Shown here: piece by piece, positions 35,142 to 43,423 of the stretch | How positions within the stretch are numbered: position 1 is the stretch's first letter | Layout of the letters: the number at the start of each line of letters is the position of its first letter | Source: a bacterium | Lineage (GTDB): Bacteria; Acidobacteriota; Thermoanaerobaculia; Multivoradales; JAHEKO01 | Direction: 5' to 3' | DNA: 64,000 nt | NCBI GenBank assembly: GCA_024224155.1 | Contig: JAAENP010000099.1 | Span: 1 to 64,000 of the forward strand | The notes under the pieces: generated by a model | Databases searched by the model: none | The model's input: only the letters and a program-made list of their open reading frames with translations | Told to the model about the DNA's origin: nothing | Position numbers and translations under genes: made by a program

Positions 35142-35875
35142 CAGCTGGCCCTCCTTTGCCTCGAAGCCGGACCGCCGACCAGCGGCAGCGTTTCGATTAC
35201 CTCGAGGTTGGGCTCGAGCTCGGTTTGCGATTCGATCGCGGGGCAGCTCTTGACAGCGCCACAGAGGATGAGGTGGCGCATCGTGCGAGCCAGCTCGCGA
35301 GCGTCTCCGTGACGCTTGGGCTCGTACCAGCTGTAGATCCAGTTGAGCATTCCGAAAAGGCTGTAGGTAATGCGCTCGAGCTCGACCGGGCTCGCCGTGT
35401 CCGTGGCCGATCGTCCCGAGGCGCCCGGCCGGCCACAGCCTTCCTCGAGAACCTGCTCAAGCACCTCTCTTCCGACTTCGAAATAGCGCCTCTTGAGTTT
35501 CCGGATCACGCTCCGCTTGGCCGGCGGCAGCGACCCGGCTTCATGAACCAACACGCGCATGACGTCGGCGTGAGCGGTGAAGTAGGAGATGTGGTTGAGA
35601 ATGAACACATACAGCCGCTCGCTCGGCGGCCGGACCTCTTCGAGGGCCCTCTCGGCCGCGTGGATCAAAGACTTGAACGCCTCTTCTTGCAGGGCGAAGA
35701 GAATCTCCTCCTTTGATGAGAAGTAGTTGTATGCGGTCGCGAGACTCCTGCTCGTGGCCTTGGCCAGGGCGCGCATGGTCATCCCGTGGTAGCCGTTTCT
35801 GGCGATGAACCGGGCCGCGGCCTCCAGGATCTTCCGTCTCTGCTGTTGCAGCCGGCGGGGATCATTTCGTTTCAT
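35141..35875 (-). CDS. TetR-family regulator of the benzoyl-CoA cluster
   Basis: 244 residues from ATG 35875. Residues about 10-60 form a TetR helix-turn-helix (ILEAAARFIARNGYHGMTMR, ALAKATSRSLATAYNYFSSK), followed by a helical ligand domain of the long type. The C-terminal 25 residues look disordered. TetR proteins that control acyl-CoA pathways bind CoA thioesters, and benzoyl-CoA or a ring product would be a sensible ligand here, an inference. Azoarcus uses the unrelated BzdR and other organisms use BadR or BgeR types, so control differs. The stop overlaps had, so the regulator heads the operon, and a perfect palindrome sits 16 nt upstream of its start, pointing to autoregulation. Confidence 0.87.
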   Translation of the reverse strand: MKRNDPRRLQQQRRKILEAAARFIARNGYHGMTMRALAKATSRSLATAYNYFSSKEEILFALQEEAFKSLIHAAERALEEVRPPSERLYVFILNHISYFTAHADVMRVLVHEAGSLPPAKRSVIRKLKRRYFEVGREVLEQVLEEGCGRPGASGRSATDTASPVELERITYSLFGMLNWIYSWYEPKRHGDARELARTMRHLILCGAVKSCPAIESQTELEPNLEVIETLPLVGGPASRQRRAS

Positions 35876-35881
35876 GAGCCC

Positions 35882-35923
35882 AGTCTAGATTAACGAACGT
35901 TCGTTAGTCAACTGTGCTAGACT
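35882..35923. promoter_or_regulatory. TetR operator and divergent promoter region with nested inverted repeats
   Basis: TAACGAACGTTCGTTA at 35891-35906 is a perfect 16-bp palindrome. It is flanked by a second inverted repeat, AGTCTAG (35882-35888) and CTAGACT (35917-35923). For the minus strand TTGACT (35911-35906) and TAGACT (35887-35882), 18 nt apart, would make a promoter with the operator inside it, so a bound repressor would block RNA polymerase. The plus strand shows an extended -10 (TGTGCTAGACT) before the hemerythrin gene. Confidence 0.72.
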
Positions 35924-35946
35924 GCGCCCGACGAGGAGGTCCCGAC

Positions 35947-36546
35947 ATGACGCAAGCAGAGGGTTCACAAGCGCAGATCGCCCCGACCGCCGAGCTCAAG
36001 AACGAGCACAAAGTCATCCTGAGAGTCTTGGCGGTGTTGGAGGCGCTGGTAAGGAGGGCTCGCGCCGGGGAAGGCTTCGAAGCCGACTCGTTTGCCAGCG
36101 CGGTCGAGTTCTTCCGCCTTTTCGCCGACGCCTGCCACCATGCCAAGGAGGAAGATCTGCTCTTTCCGGTGCTCGAGGTCCGTGGCATCCCCAGGGACGG
36201 CGGTCCGATCGGCGTCATGCTCGAGGAGCATCGTCTCGCCCGTGGCTACACGCGCGAGATGGGACAGGCCCTGGAGGCCAGGAGCGCCAATGCCGGAGCA
36301 GGAGCCGACGAAGCTGAGGATCGCTTCCTCGCTGCCGCGGACAACTACCTGTTGCTGTTGACGAATCACATCTTCAAGGAGGACAACGTTCTCTTTCAGA
36401 TGGGAGACCGAGTGCTGAGCGAGGCGGACCAGGAGTCGCTGCGACTGAAGTTCTGCGACGTCGGTTGCAGAGCGTTCGACGGCAAGACCCGAGAGCAGCT
36501 CGAGGAAATCGCCGTTCGGCTCGAGACCAGGTGGAATCTCGCCTAG
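35947..36546 (+). CDS. hemerythrin-domain protein
   Basis: 199 residues from ATG 35947, behind GAGGAGG at about 35932. The iron-ligand pattern of hemerythrin HHE proteins is visible: His in LKNEHKVILRVL near residue 24, HHAKEEDLLFPVLE near 68, LEEHRLARGYTREM near 100, and HIFKEDNVLFQMGDR near 140. Such proteins bind a di-iron site and are linked to O2, NO or iron sensing and storage. It is transcribed divergently from the benzoyl-CoA operon across the shared operator region, so the same regulator may affect it. An oxygen-scavenging role for the oxygen-sensitive reductase is an attractive guess. Confidence 0.85.
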   Translation: MTQAEGSQAQIAPTAELKNEHKVILRVLAVLEALVRRARAGEGFEADSFASAVEFFRLFADACHHAKEEDLLFPVLEVRGIPRDGGPIGVMLEEHRLARGYTREMGQALEARSANAGAGADEAEDRFLAAADNYLLLLTNHIFKEDNVLFQMGDRVLSEADQESLRLKFCDVGCRAFDGKTREQLEEIAVRLETRWNLA

Positions 36547-36577
36547 GTCACCCCAATTCCGGAGGGGCAGCGCCACC

Positions 36578-37318
36578 ATGCCGACACCTACACCTCACAT
36601 CAGTGCACAATCCGGCGACTTTGCGGAAGCCGTCCTGCTCCCCGGCGATCCTCTCAGAGCTCGGCACATCGCCGAGCATCACCTCGACGACGCCAGAGAA
36701 GTCACGGCCGTGCGCAGTATGCTGGGGTTCACCGGAAGCTACAAAGACATGCCGGTTTCGGTAATGGGAACCGGGATGGGAGTCCCCTCGGCTTCTATCT
36801 ACGCCACCGAGTTGATCGCGGAGTACGGAGTGCGTCGATTGGTGCGGGTCGGTAGCTGCGGTGCGGTACGAGGCGACGTGAAGCTGCGAGAGATAATTCT
36901 GGCAGTAGGAGCCTGCACTGATTCGTTTGTGAACCGCCGTCGCTATGGTGGCGATGACTTCGCCGCGGTTGCCGATTTTTGGTTACTCCGAGCGGCGGCG
37001 CGGGTTGCCGACGAGCAAGCAATCGCGACCAGGGCCGGGTTGGTTCACACCTCCGATCTGTTCTACGACATGCGGCCCGAACCCTTTGAAGCCATGCGAA
37101 GAATGGGGGTTCTCGCGGTAGAGATGGAGGCGGCCGGGCTCTACGGTCTCGCCGCCGAGCGTGGCGCGCGCTGTCTGGCGATTCTCACGGTCAGCGACCA
37201 GATCGTCACCGATGAGCACCTGGGTTCGGACGAGCGTCAGACGACGTTCGACGGCATGGTGCACTTGGCTCTGGAGGCACTCCTCTTGGATGGCCATTTG
37301 TCCGGGCGGACCGACTAG
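36578..37318 (+). CDS. deoD: purine nucleoside phosphorylase, DeoD type
   Basis: 246 residues from ATG 36578, 31 nt after the hemerythrin gene. Hexameric-type nucleoside phosphorylase family: AVLLPGDPLRARHIAEHHL with the phosphate-binding region, MGTGMGVPSASIYATELI, LVRVGSCGAVR, and the ribose-binding VEMEAAGLYGLAAE; the catalytic Asp corresponds to the D of TVSDQI. It splits purine nucleosides with phosphate for salvage in the cytosol. Length (about 235-240) is normal. It may be read with the hemerythrin gene and the following small genes; no functional link is seen. Confidence 0.93.
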   Translation: MPTPTPHISAQSGDFAEAVLLPGDPLRARHIAEHHLDDAREVTAVRSMLGFTGSYKDMPVSVMGTGMGVPSASIYATELIAEYGVRRLVRVGSCGAVRGDVKLREIILAVGACTDSFVNRRRYGGDDFAAVADFWLLRAAARVADEQAIATRAGLVHTSDLFYDMRPEPFEAMRRMGVLAVEMEAAGLYGLAAERGARCLAILTVSDQIVTDEHLGSDERQTTFDGMVHLALEALLLDGHLSGRTD

Positions 37319-37337
37319 CAAGATCAAAGGAGACTGC

Positions 37338-37658
37338 ATGAGCTCAGAGCCAAAGCCCCCCAAGGCCTTTATCGCGTTCACCCAGAGGTATCCAAGACTC
37401 GCCGAGGCGTGGGAGCTGATCCATGAGGAGGGAAAATCCGGGCCACTGGACGAGAAGACGGCCCGTTTGGTAAAGCTCGGCGTCGCCATCGGAGCGCTTC
37501 GCCAGGGCGCCGTTCATTCGAGCGCTCGCAAGGCTCTGGCCATGGGAATCACGCCTGAGGAGCTGGCGCAGACGGTCGCTCTGGCAGCCGGGACTCTCGG
37601 GATGCCGTCGACCGTGGCAGCATACTGCTGGGTTCAGGACATCGTGGGCAAGGAATAG
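37338..37658 (+). CDS. carboxymuconolactone decarboxylase-family protein
   Basis: 106 residues from ATG 37338 with AAAGGAG just upstream, 19 nt after deoD. A single AhpD-like domain: DEKTARLVKLGVAIGALRQG, VHSSARKALAMGITPEELAQ, VALAAGTLGMPST. The usual CxxC of AhpD peroxidases is not present; the site reads GAVHSSARKA with only the histidine kept, so a peroxidase reaction is unlikely. Many family members of this size, near aromatic or redox genes, have no known reaction. The gene is followed by a small flavin-binding-type gene. Confidence 0.82.
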   Translation: MSSEPKPPKAFIAFTQRYPRLAEAWELIHEEGKSGPLDEKTARLVKLGVAIGALRQGAVHSSARKALAMGITPEELAQTVALAAGTLGMPSTVAAYCWVQDIVGKE

Positions 37659-37677
37659 GGCAACCCCGGAACCGGTA

Positions 37678-38169
37678 ATGGCCGAATCCAGCAGGCGACC
37701 GACAGCAGACTCGAAAGGGGGAGAGCACTTGCGTCGCCTGCTCGGAGGGGCGCGCCTGCTTGCGCTCGGGGTGCTGGCCGAGGACCGGCCTTACGTCGGG
37801 CAAGTGCCGTTCGCCGCCTGGCCCGGTCGGGGATCTCTCCTGATTCACGTTTCGGCGCTGGCGCGCCACAGTCGCGGGTTGGGAGACGGGGCCCCATGGA
37901 GCGGTCTCGTCGGCGCGGCGGCCGAACCCGAGAGTGATCCCTTTCAGGTTCCGAGGGTCAGCCTGGAGGGCACGGTCCGCCGGATCGGGAGAGCCGACAA
38001 CGACTATGAAGAGGCGCGCGCTGTCTATCTCGAACGGCTCCCGTCAGGCCGTCGGCACTTTGCACTCGCTGACTTCTCGCTGATCGAGCTGGAGGTGAGC
38101 AAGGGCCGCTTGGTCGCGGGCTTCGGCAGCACCTTCAATCTGACGGCCGCGCATCTGCGCGACCTCTAG
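37678..38169 (+). CDS. pyridoxamine 5'-phosphate oxidase-related FMN-binding-type protein
   Basis: 163 residues from ATG 37678, 19 nt after the previous stop. A split-barrel protein like HugZ and other PNPOx relatives: LGGARLLALGVLAEDRPYVG, SLLIHVSALARHSRGLGDG, and VSLEGTVRRIGR, then FSLIELEVSKGRLVAGFGST. Relatives bind FMN, F420 or heme; this one keeps the typical first and second strands but the cofactor cannot be told from sequence. The last stretch VAGFGSTFNLTAAHLRD is like the pattern seen in heme-utilisation HugZ proteins. A role in redox stress or heme handling is possible. Confidence 0.72.
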   Translation: MAESSRRPTADSKGGEHLRRLLGGARLLALGVLAEDRPYVGQVPFAAWPGRGSLLIHVSALARHSRGLGDGAPWSGLVGAAAEPESDPFQVPRVSLEGTVRRIGRADNDYEEARAVYLERLPSGRRHFALADFSLIELEVSKGRLVAGFGSTFNLTAAHLRDL

Positions 38170-38222
38170 TGACCGTCCGGGCTCTGGCTGGCCGCGATGG
38201 TGGGGAGTAGAGTCGAAGTGCC

Positions 38223-38693
38223 ATGATAGCCGCAAAGATCGTAGTGGCTGACCCTCGAAGCGTCGATGCCCGCTGGTGCCTGGCCGAGTACTACTCGGAG
38301 CTCGAGGAGAGGTTCGAGGGCGGCTTCGATCCCGACAGCCACCCCGGGCCGAGCCCGGAGGAACTGACTCCGCCGGTTGGAGTGTTTCTCGTCGCCAGGC
38401 TGGGGCATGAGTCGGTGGGATGCGGGGCACTCACGACCGGCTGGCCCGGAATTGGACTCATCACGCGGATGTGGGTTGCAGCGTCGGTCCGTGGCACTGG
38501 TTTGGGTGGAAGACTCTTGGAGGCACTGGAAGCCCATGCGGTGAAACTCGGCCACCGGATGGTTCGGCTCGACACCAATCGAGCTCTTCACGAGGCCCAG
38601 GTGATGTATCGCAAACGCGGCTATCAGGAAGTCGCGCCCTTCAATGACAATCCGTGTGCCCACCTCTGGTTCGAGAAGGAACTGACGACGTAG
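38223..38693 (+). CDS. GNAT-family N-acetyltransferase
   Basis: 156 residues from ATG 38223. The GNAT fold is clear in the middle: LVARLGHESVGCGALTTGWP, then ITRMWVAASVRGTGLGGRLL with the acetyl-CoA loop RGTGLG, and LEAHAVKLGHRMVRLDTNRA. The final part MYRKRGYQEVAPFNDNPCAH is the standard ending. The acceptor is unknown. It seems to finish a small group of plus-strand genes; the following 400 nt carry no convincing gene. Confidence 0.85.
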   Translation: MIAAKIVVADPRSVDARWCLAEYYSELEERFEGGFDPDSHPGPSPEELTPPVGVFLVARLGHESVGCGALTTGWPGIGLITRMWVAASVRGTGLGGRLLEALEAHAVKLGHRMVRLDTNRALHEAQVMYRKRGYQEVAPFNDNPCAHLWFEKELTT

Positions 38694-39098
38694 CTGTCGG
38701 CAGGCGATTCTCCAGGGGCCGGCTCGAGCTAGGAGGCCTTCAACGGATCGGGCTCTCGCCTGCGCGCCGCTTCGCGCAAACCGTCAGTGGTCTCCGCGTG
38801 CTTTCGGGCCTAGACGCCGGTGTCGACCTCGTCGTGGCTGAGCCAGTGTGAGGCGGTGCGAGGATCCGGCGTGGCGAGTGGAGGCGAGTCGAGGAGTGTC
38901 CATCCTGGTCGTTACATGTCCCTGCGCTCTCGGTCTGGCTCGTGCTCCTGCTGGCGCTGTTGATGGCGGGAAGCCTGGCGACGGTCCATTGGGTGAGAGG
39001 GCTCTCTGCTTTTCCTGCCCGCGAGGGTGGTGCACTCCGGGCAGAACGACCGCTAGGCTCGCATTCGGCGTTCTTACCAACCACAGGAGCCCCTTCCC
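38694..39098. other. spacer with a possible P-type ATPase motif remnant
   Basis: No full gene is recognised. At 38902-38940 (plus strand) the frame reads ILVVTCPCALGLA, the metal-binding CPC helix found in heavy-metal P1B-type ATPases, but neither the preceding nor the following residues match that family, so only a scrap remains. A hydrophobic stretch in another frame (PALSVWLVLLLALLMAGSLA, about 38930-38990) partly overlaps it and lacks a good start. Promoter elements for the transporter gene at 39099 may also lie here. Confidence 0.35.
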
Positions 39099-40712
39099 AT
39101 GCCAGCCCCCATAACCTCATCTTCGACAACTTCAACCGGCTACACGCGCTTCGGCGTTCTGGTCGGCGCCATCATGGTCCAGCTCATCTTGGGAACGGTG
39201 TACGGCTACAGCATTTTCTGGGAGCCGCTGACAGCTGAGGTGTTTCCCGACGTCATCTCCGAGGCTACCTATGCGGATCTCGTAGCGTCAGGTGAACCGG
39301 TTGCGAGCCTCAAGGTGGTTGCCACCGAGGAAGAGGTGGCCCGAGAGGTGGCGGTCTCACAGGGTTACTTGAAGTACGCGTTCTCGATCTGCATTCTGAC
39401 GTTTGCTCTGGTGATGGTGGTCGCCGGGAGGTTCCAGGACCTCAAGGGGCCACGTCTTCCCGCGATCATCGGAGCCGTCCTGATGGGCGCCGGCTTCCTC
39501 CTGAGCGCCTTCATGAACAACTCGATCGTGTTCTACATTGCTCATGCGGTCTTCGCGGGATTCGTCTGCCTGGTTGCGCTCATGCTCTACCACGCTCTCT
39601 TCGGCCACCTCGACACCGAGCGGCGTGTGATGGCGCGCTACGGTCCGATCGCGATCGCCACCACGGTGATCGTGGCCGCGGTCTTGCTGGGCAACCAGTA
39701 CGTGGGCAAGCTCGAGTCTCTTGATCGGCTCTTCGTGCTTTGGGGGACGATCGGTTTTGTGGTGGGTGCTGGGATCGGCTTTGCCTACGTCTGCCCGATC
39801 GCGGCTCTGGTCAAGTGGTTCCCGCAGCACAAGGGACTGGTCAGCGGTCTGGCGGTTGCAGGCTTCGGCTTCGGCGCTTATCTGTTCAGCCGTGAATTCG
39901 GAGCTCTCGGCTTCATCCGCGAATTCGGCATCGTGCCTTTCTTCGTGGTGCACGGTCTCGTGTGTTTCGTGGTCGTGACCCTCGGGGCGCTGCTACTCAA
40001 GAACCCGCCGACCGTCGAGCAGGCGAGCGCCACCGCGCAGGCAGCCACCGTTGCGGACACGGAGGAATCCACCTGGCAGCAGACCGTGCGTCAACCGGCT
40101 TTCTACGCCCTCTGGTTGATGTTCTTCAGCGGCGCGATGGCGGGTTTGATGGTGATCGGCATCATCAAGGTGTTTGCGGGCGAGCAGCTCGTTGCCGCGG
40201 CCGAAGCCGTGGGTTCGCTGACGTCCGCCGATCAAAGCGGCCTGATGCTGAAAGGCGCAGCCGCGGTCGGCTGGCTAGCGATTTTCAATGCCCTGGGCCG
40301 GATTGTCTGGGGCTTTGTCTCGGACTCGATCGGCCGCACGATGACGTTCGTTGCGATGTTCACCTTGCAGGCGATCACGTTGTTCGTGCTCGCGGGCATG
40401 CAAACCGAGGTCACGCTGGCGATCGCGGCGTCCGTCGTCGGATTCAACTTCGGCGGCAACTTCGCGCTCTTTCCCTCAGCCACGGCGGATCTCTTCGGTG
40501 CCAGCAACCTGGGCGCGAACTACGGTTGGGTGTTCACCTCCTACGGCATCGCCGGTGTGGTCGGCATCATTGCCGGCAACGCCGCCAAGGTCATGACCGG
40601 CAGTTATGCCGCGGCGTTCTCGCTCGCGGCCGTGCTCTGCCTGGTGTCGGCGGCACTGGCGCTATCCCTCAAGTATCTGCCGCACCGCCCGGAGCCGGTC
40701 GGCGGGGCCTGA
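39099..40712 (+). CDS. OFA-family (oxalate/formate antiporter-like) MFS transporter
   Basis: 537 residues from ATG 39099 with an AGGAGC-like site about 10 nt upstream. A 12-helix major facilitator: first helix GVLVGAIMVQLILGTVYGYS with the OFA-like pattern, FQDLKGPRLPAIIGAVLMGA after helix 2, and KWFPQHKGLVSGLAVAGFGF. A loop of about 50 residues between helices 1 and 2 (near residues 40-85) is longer than usual. OFA members carry oxalate, formate, lactate or similar monocarboxylates. Lying before the hydrogenase operon it could supply or export formate or another acid, but the substrate is not proven. Confidence 0.87.
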   Translation: MPAPITSSSTTSTGYTRFGVLVGAIMVQLILGTVYGYSIFWEPLTAEVFPDVISEATYADLVASGEPVASLKVVATEEEVAREVAVSQGYLKYAFSICILTFALVMVVAGRFQDLKGPRLPAIIGAVLMGAGFLLSAFMNNSIVFYIAHAVFAGFVCLVALMLYHALFGHLDTERRVMARYGPIAIATTVIVAAVLLGNQYVGKLESLDRLFVLWGTIGFVVGAGIGFAYVCPIAALVKWFPQHKGLVSGLAVAGFGFGAYLFSREFGALGFIREFGIVPFFVVHGLVCFVVVTLGALLLKNPPTVEQASATAQAATVADTEESTWQQTVRQPAFYALWLMFFSGAMAGLMVIGIIKVFAGEQLVAAAEAVGSLTSADQSGLMLKGAAAVGWLAIFNALGRIVWGFVSDSIGRTMTFVAMFTLQAITLFVLAGMQTEVTLAIAASVVGFNFGGNFALFPSATADLFGASNLGANYGWVFTSYGIAGVVGIIAGNAAKVMTGSYAAAFSLAAVLCLVSAALALSLKYLPHRPEPVGGA

Positions 40713-40772
40713 CGACCGGTCGGCGTTGGCTTCTACCCCCTCACGGGTCGGGTAGCTCCCCACCCACCCTAA

Positions 40773-40794
40773 GACGGGGCTTCGGGCCTCCGTC
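40773..40794 (+). terminator. hairpin after the OFA transporter
   Basis: GACGGGGC-TTCG-GGCCTCCGTC forms a hairpin with a TTCG loop and one bulge about 60 nt after the transporter stop. There is no T-run, so it may be a weak terminator or an mRNA end structure that separates this gene from hoxF. Confidence 0.3.
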
Positions 40795-40868
40795 ATTAGG
40801 GTCGTGCGGAGGATCGGGAAGCTCCCTAGAATCCCTAAAGAAGGCGAAGGTTCCAAGGAGGTAAACGG

Positions 40869-42710
40869 ATGAATGCCTTGAGCCAAGAAGCTGTCACCGA
40901 CATCTGCGAGTCCTTCGACAGCGATCGAACCCGCCTGCTCGACATCCTGATTGCGGTGCAGGAACAGCACGGGTGCGTGGCCGGCGAGGCGATGGACCTC
41001 GTGGCGGCGCAGCTCGGAGTCTCGAGGGTGGAGGTCGAGGGCGTGGTCTCGTTCTACACGTTTCTGTACTCGGAGCCGCGTGGCAAGATCGTGATTCGCC
41101 TGTGCAACGACGTGATCGACCGGCTCAAGGGAGCCGATCGGGTCGCGGCGGGCCTGGAGGAGGAACTGGGGATCCGTTTCGGAGAGACGACTGCCGATGG
41201 CCTCTTCAGCCTCGAGTACGCGTCGTGCATCGGCATGTCCGATCAGGCGCCTGCGGCTATGGTCAATGACCTGGTGATGCCGAAGTTGGGTCCGAGCACC
41301 GCTCGGCGCGGCATCCAGGTGCTCAAGGAGAATGGCAACGCCGATGACCTCAGGAAGCTCCTGATCCGTGACTACGGTGACGGCAACAACGCCCACGACC
41401 TGGTGCGCTCGGCGGTGCACAACAACTTGCGCCAGCCGGGCCCGGTGATTTTCGGGAAGATGACGCCGGGCTCCGCGCTGCAGCGGGCACTGGCCATGAG
41501 TCCGGTCGAGGTGATTCGCGAGATCAAGACGGCTCGGCTGCGTGGCAGAGGTGGCGCCGGGTTTCCGACCGGCATGAAGTGGGAGTTCACCCGTGCCGCG
41601 GGCGGAGACGAGCGCTACCTGATCTGCAACGCCGACGAGGGCGAGCCGGGGACCTTCAAGGACCGCGTGATTCTGACCGAGCGACCCGATCTGCTCTTCG
41701 AGGGGATGACCGTGGCCGGCTATGCGATCGGAGCCCGACGGGGCATCGTCTATCTGCGAGCCGAGTACGCGTACTTGCGACAGTTCCTCGAGCACGTTCT
41801 CGAGGAACGCCGGCGCCTTGGCCTCCTGGGCGAGAACGTCTGCGGCCGAAACTGTTTCGACTTCGATATTCGTATCCAAATGGGCGCTGGCGCCTACATC
41901 TGTGGCGAGGAGACGGCGCTCATCACTTCGATGGAGGGGCTTCGCGGAGAACCGAAGACCCGTCCGCCGTTTCCGGCGCAGCAGGGTTACCTGGGCAAGC
42001 CGACTTCGGTCAACAACGTCGAGACGCTTTGCTGCGCGGCGCGCATTCTGGAGATGGGCTCGGGTTGGTTTTCGTCGATGGGGACTCCGGCAGCGACCGG
42101 CACCAAGCTGCTTTCGGTTTCGGGCGACATTCGACGCCCGGGTGTCTACGAAGTGCCGTTCGGAATCCGATTGCGCGAAGTTCTCGAGATATGCGGAGCG
42201 GACGAGCCGTTCGCGGTTCAGGTCGGCGGCCCGAGCGGTCGAATGGTGGGTGAGAGAGACTTCGACCGGACCATTTGTTTCGACGATCTGTCGACCGGTG
42301 GGGCGATCGCCGTTTTCGGCCCCGATCGCAACGTTCCAGAGATCGCCGGCGAGTATCTGAAGTTCTTCATCCATGAAAGCTGCGGCTACTGCACGCCCTG
42401 CCGGGTCGGCAACGTGCTGTTGAAGGAGCGGCTGGACCGGATCCTGGCCGGCAACGCCGAGGAGGCCGATCTCGAGTACCTCGAAGAGCTCGCGCAGACC
42501 GTCAAGACCACGAGCCGCTGCGGACTTGGTCAGACGTCGCCGCATCCGGTGCTCTCGACCCTGGAGAACTTTCGCGGCGAGTACGAGAAGCTCTTGAGCG
42601 AGCCCACCGACGGTCAGCTCGCCACCTTCGATATCCAGGCGGCGCTCGGTGAGGCAAAGAGCCTGACCGGCCGCGAATCCGTTCATTTCGGCGCAGAACG
42701 GGAGTCGTGA
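40869..42710 (+). CDS. hoxF: NAD-linked hydrogenase diaphorase subunit HoxF (NuoE-NuoF fusion)
   Basis: 613 residues from ATG 40869 behind a perfect AAGGAGG. Residues 1-150 are NuoE-like and the rest NuoF-like, the arrangement of the soluble NAD-reducing hydrogenase of Cupriavidus. The FMN/NADH region is GRGGAGFPTGMKWEF and NADEGEPGTFKDRV, with GAGAYICGEETALITSMEG; the [4Fe-4S] ligands are ESCGYCTPCRVGN plus the later Cys in SRCGLGQ. In the NuoE-like part two of four expected [2Fe-2S] cysteines are changed: RLCNDVID lacks the second and CIGMSDQAP the fourth. It passes electrons between NAD(H) and the hydrogenase module. First gene of a tight hoxFUYH operon. Confidence 0.93.
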   Translation: MNALSQEAVTDICESFDSDRTRLLDILIAVQEQHGCVAGEAMDLVAAQLGVSRVEVEGVVSFYTFLYSEPRGKIVIRLCNDVIDRLKGADRVAAGLEEELGIRFGETTADGLFSLEYASCIGMSDQAPAAMVNDLVMPKLGPSTARRGIQVLKENGNADDLRKLLIRDYGDGNNAHDLVRSAVHNNLRQPGPVIFGKMTPGSALQRALAMSPVEVIREIKTARLRGRGGAGFPTGMKWEFTRAAGGDERYLICNADEGEPGTFKDRVILTERPDLLFEGMTVAGYAIGARRGIVYLRAEYAYLRQFLEHVLEERRRLGLLGENVCGRNCFDFDIRIQMGAGAYICGEETALITSMEGLRGEPKTRPPFPAQQGYLGKPTSVNNVETLCCAARILEMGSGWFSSMGTPAATGTKLLSVSGDIRRPGVYEVPFGIRLREVLEICGADEPFAVQVGGPSGRMVGERDFDRTICFDDLSTGGAIAVFGPDRNVPEIAGEYLKFFIHESCGYCTPCRVGNVLLKERLDRILAGNAEEADLEYLEELAQTVKTTSRCGLGQTSPHPVLSTLENFRGEYEKLLSEPTDGQLATFDIQAALGEAKSLTGRESVHFGAERES

Positions 42711-43423
42711 TGACAAACCAGAGGATCCAACTGACCATCGACGGCCGGAAGATCGAGGCCAGTTCCGGACAGAGCATCCTGGCGGCCGCCGAAGACGCCG
42801 GCGTCTACATCCCGCGGTTGTGCTGGATGAAGGGCCTGTCGCCGGCGGGCTCGTGCCGGGTGTGCACGGTGCGAGTGAACGGGCGGCCTCAGTCGGCCTG
42901 CACGCAGCCCGTGACTCCCGGGATGATCGTCGAGAACGACACCGAAGAGCTGCGCGGCCTGCGGCGGAACCTGATCGACATGCTCTTCGTCGAGGGTAAT
43001 CACTTCTGCATGTTCTGCGAGAAGAGCGGCAACTGCGAGCTTCAGGCTCTTGCCTACAGATTCGGCATCACGGCACCGAAGTACCCGTTCATGTTCCCAC
43101 AACGTGAGCTGGACGCCACCCATCCCGAGGTGTTCATCGACCGCAACCGCTGCATCCTCTGCAGCCGCTGTGTTCGAGCCTCGGGAGAGTTGGACGGTAA
43201 GCACGCTTTTGGCTTTGTCGGCCGCGGTCCGGACAAGCGACTCGCGGTGAACGCCGAGGGAGGTTTGGGTGATACAGAGGTTGCGGTGGACGACGAGGCC
43301 GTCGGTGCCTGCCCGACCGGCTCGCTCTTGAAGAAGCGGGTCGGGTTTGAGGTGCCGGTTGGGGCGCGGCGTTTCGATCACGTGACGATTGGCTCGGACG
43401 TGGAAGAGGGGACGGCGAAATGA
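42710..43423 (+). CDS. hoxU: NAD-linked hydrogenase diaphorase subunit HoxU (NuoG N-terminal-like)
   Basis: 237 residues from ATG 42710, overlapping the hoxF stop as TGATG. A ferredoxin-type [2Fe-2S] domain comes first: IPRLCWMKGLSPAGSCRVCT and later SACTQPV. Next is the His/Cys [4Fe-4S] site HFCMFCEKSGNCELQ, then a set in DRNRCILCSRCVRASGELDG with GACPTGSL. It relays electrons between HoxF and HoxY. The size is that of HoxU (about 235-240). Its stop overlaps the hoxY start by ATGA, so the subunits are made together. Confidence 0.93.
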   Translation: MTNQRIQLTIDGRKIEASSGQSILAAAEDAGVYIPRLCWMKGLSPAGSCRVCTVRVNGRPQSACTQPVTPGMIVENDTEELRGLRRNLIDMLFVEGNHFCMFCEKSGNCELQALAYRFGITAPKYPFMFPQRELDATHPEVFIDRNRCILCSRCVRASGELDGKHAFGFVGRGPDKRLAVNAEGGLGDTEVAVDDEAVGACPTGSLLKKRVGFEVPVGARRFDHVTIGSDVEEGTAK

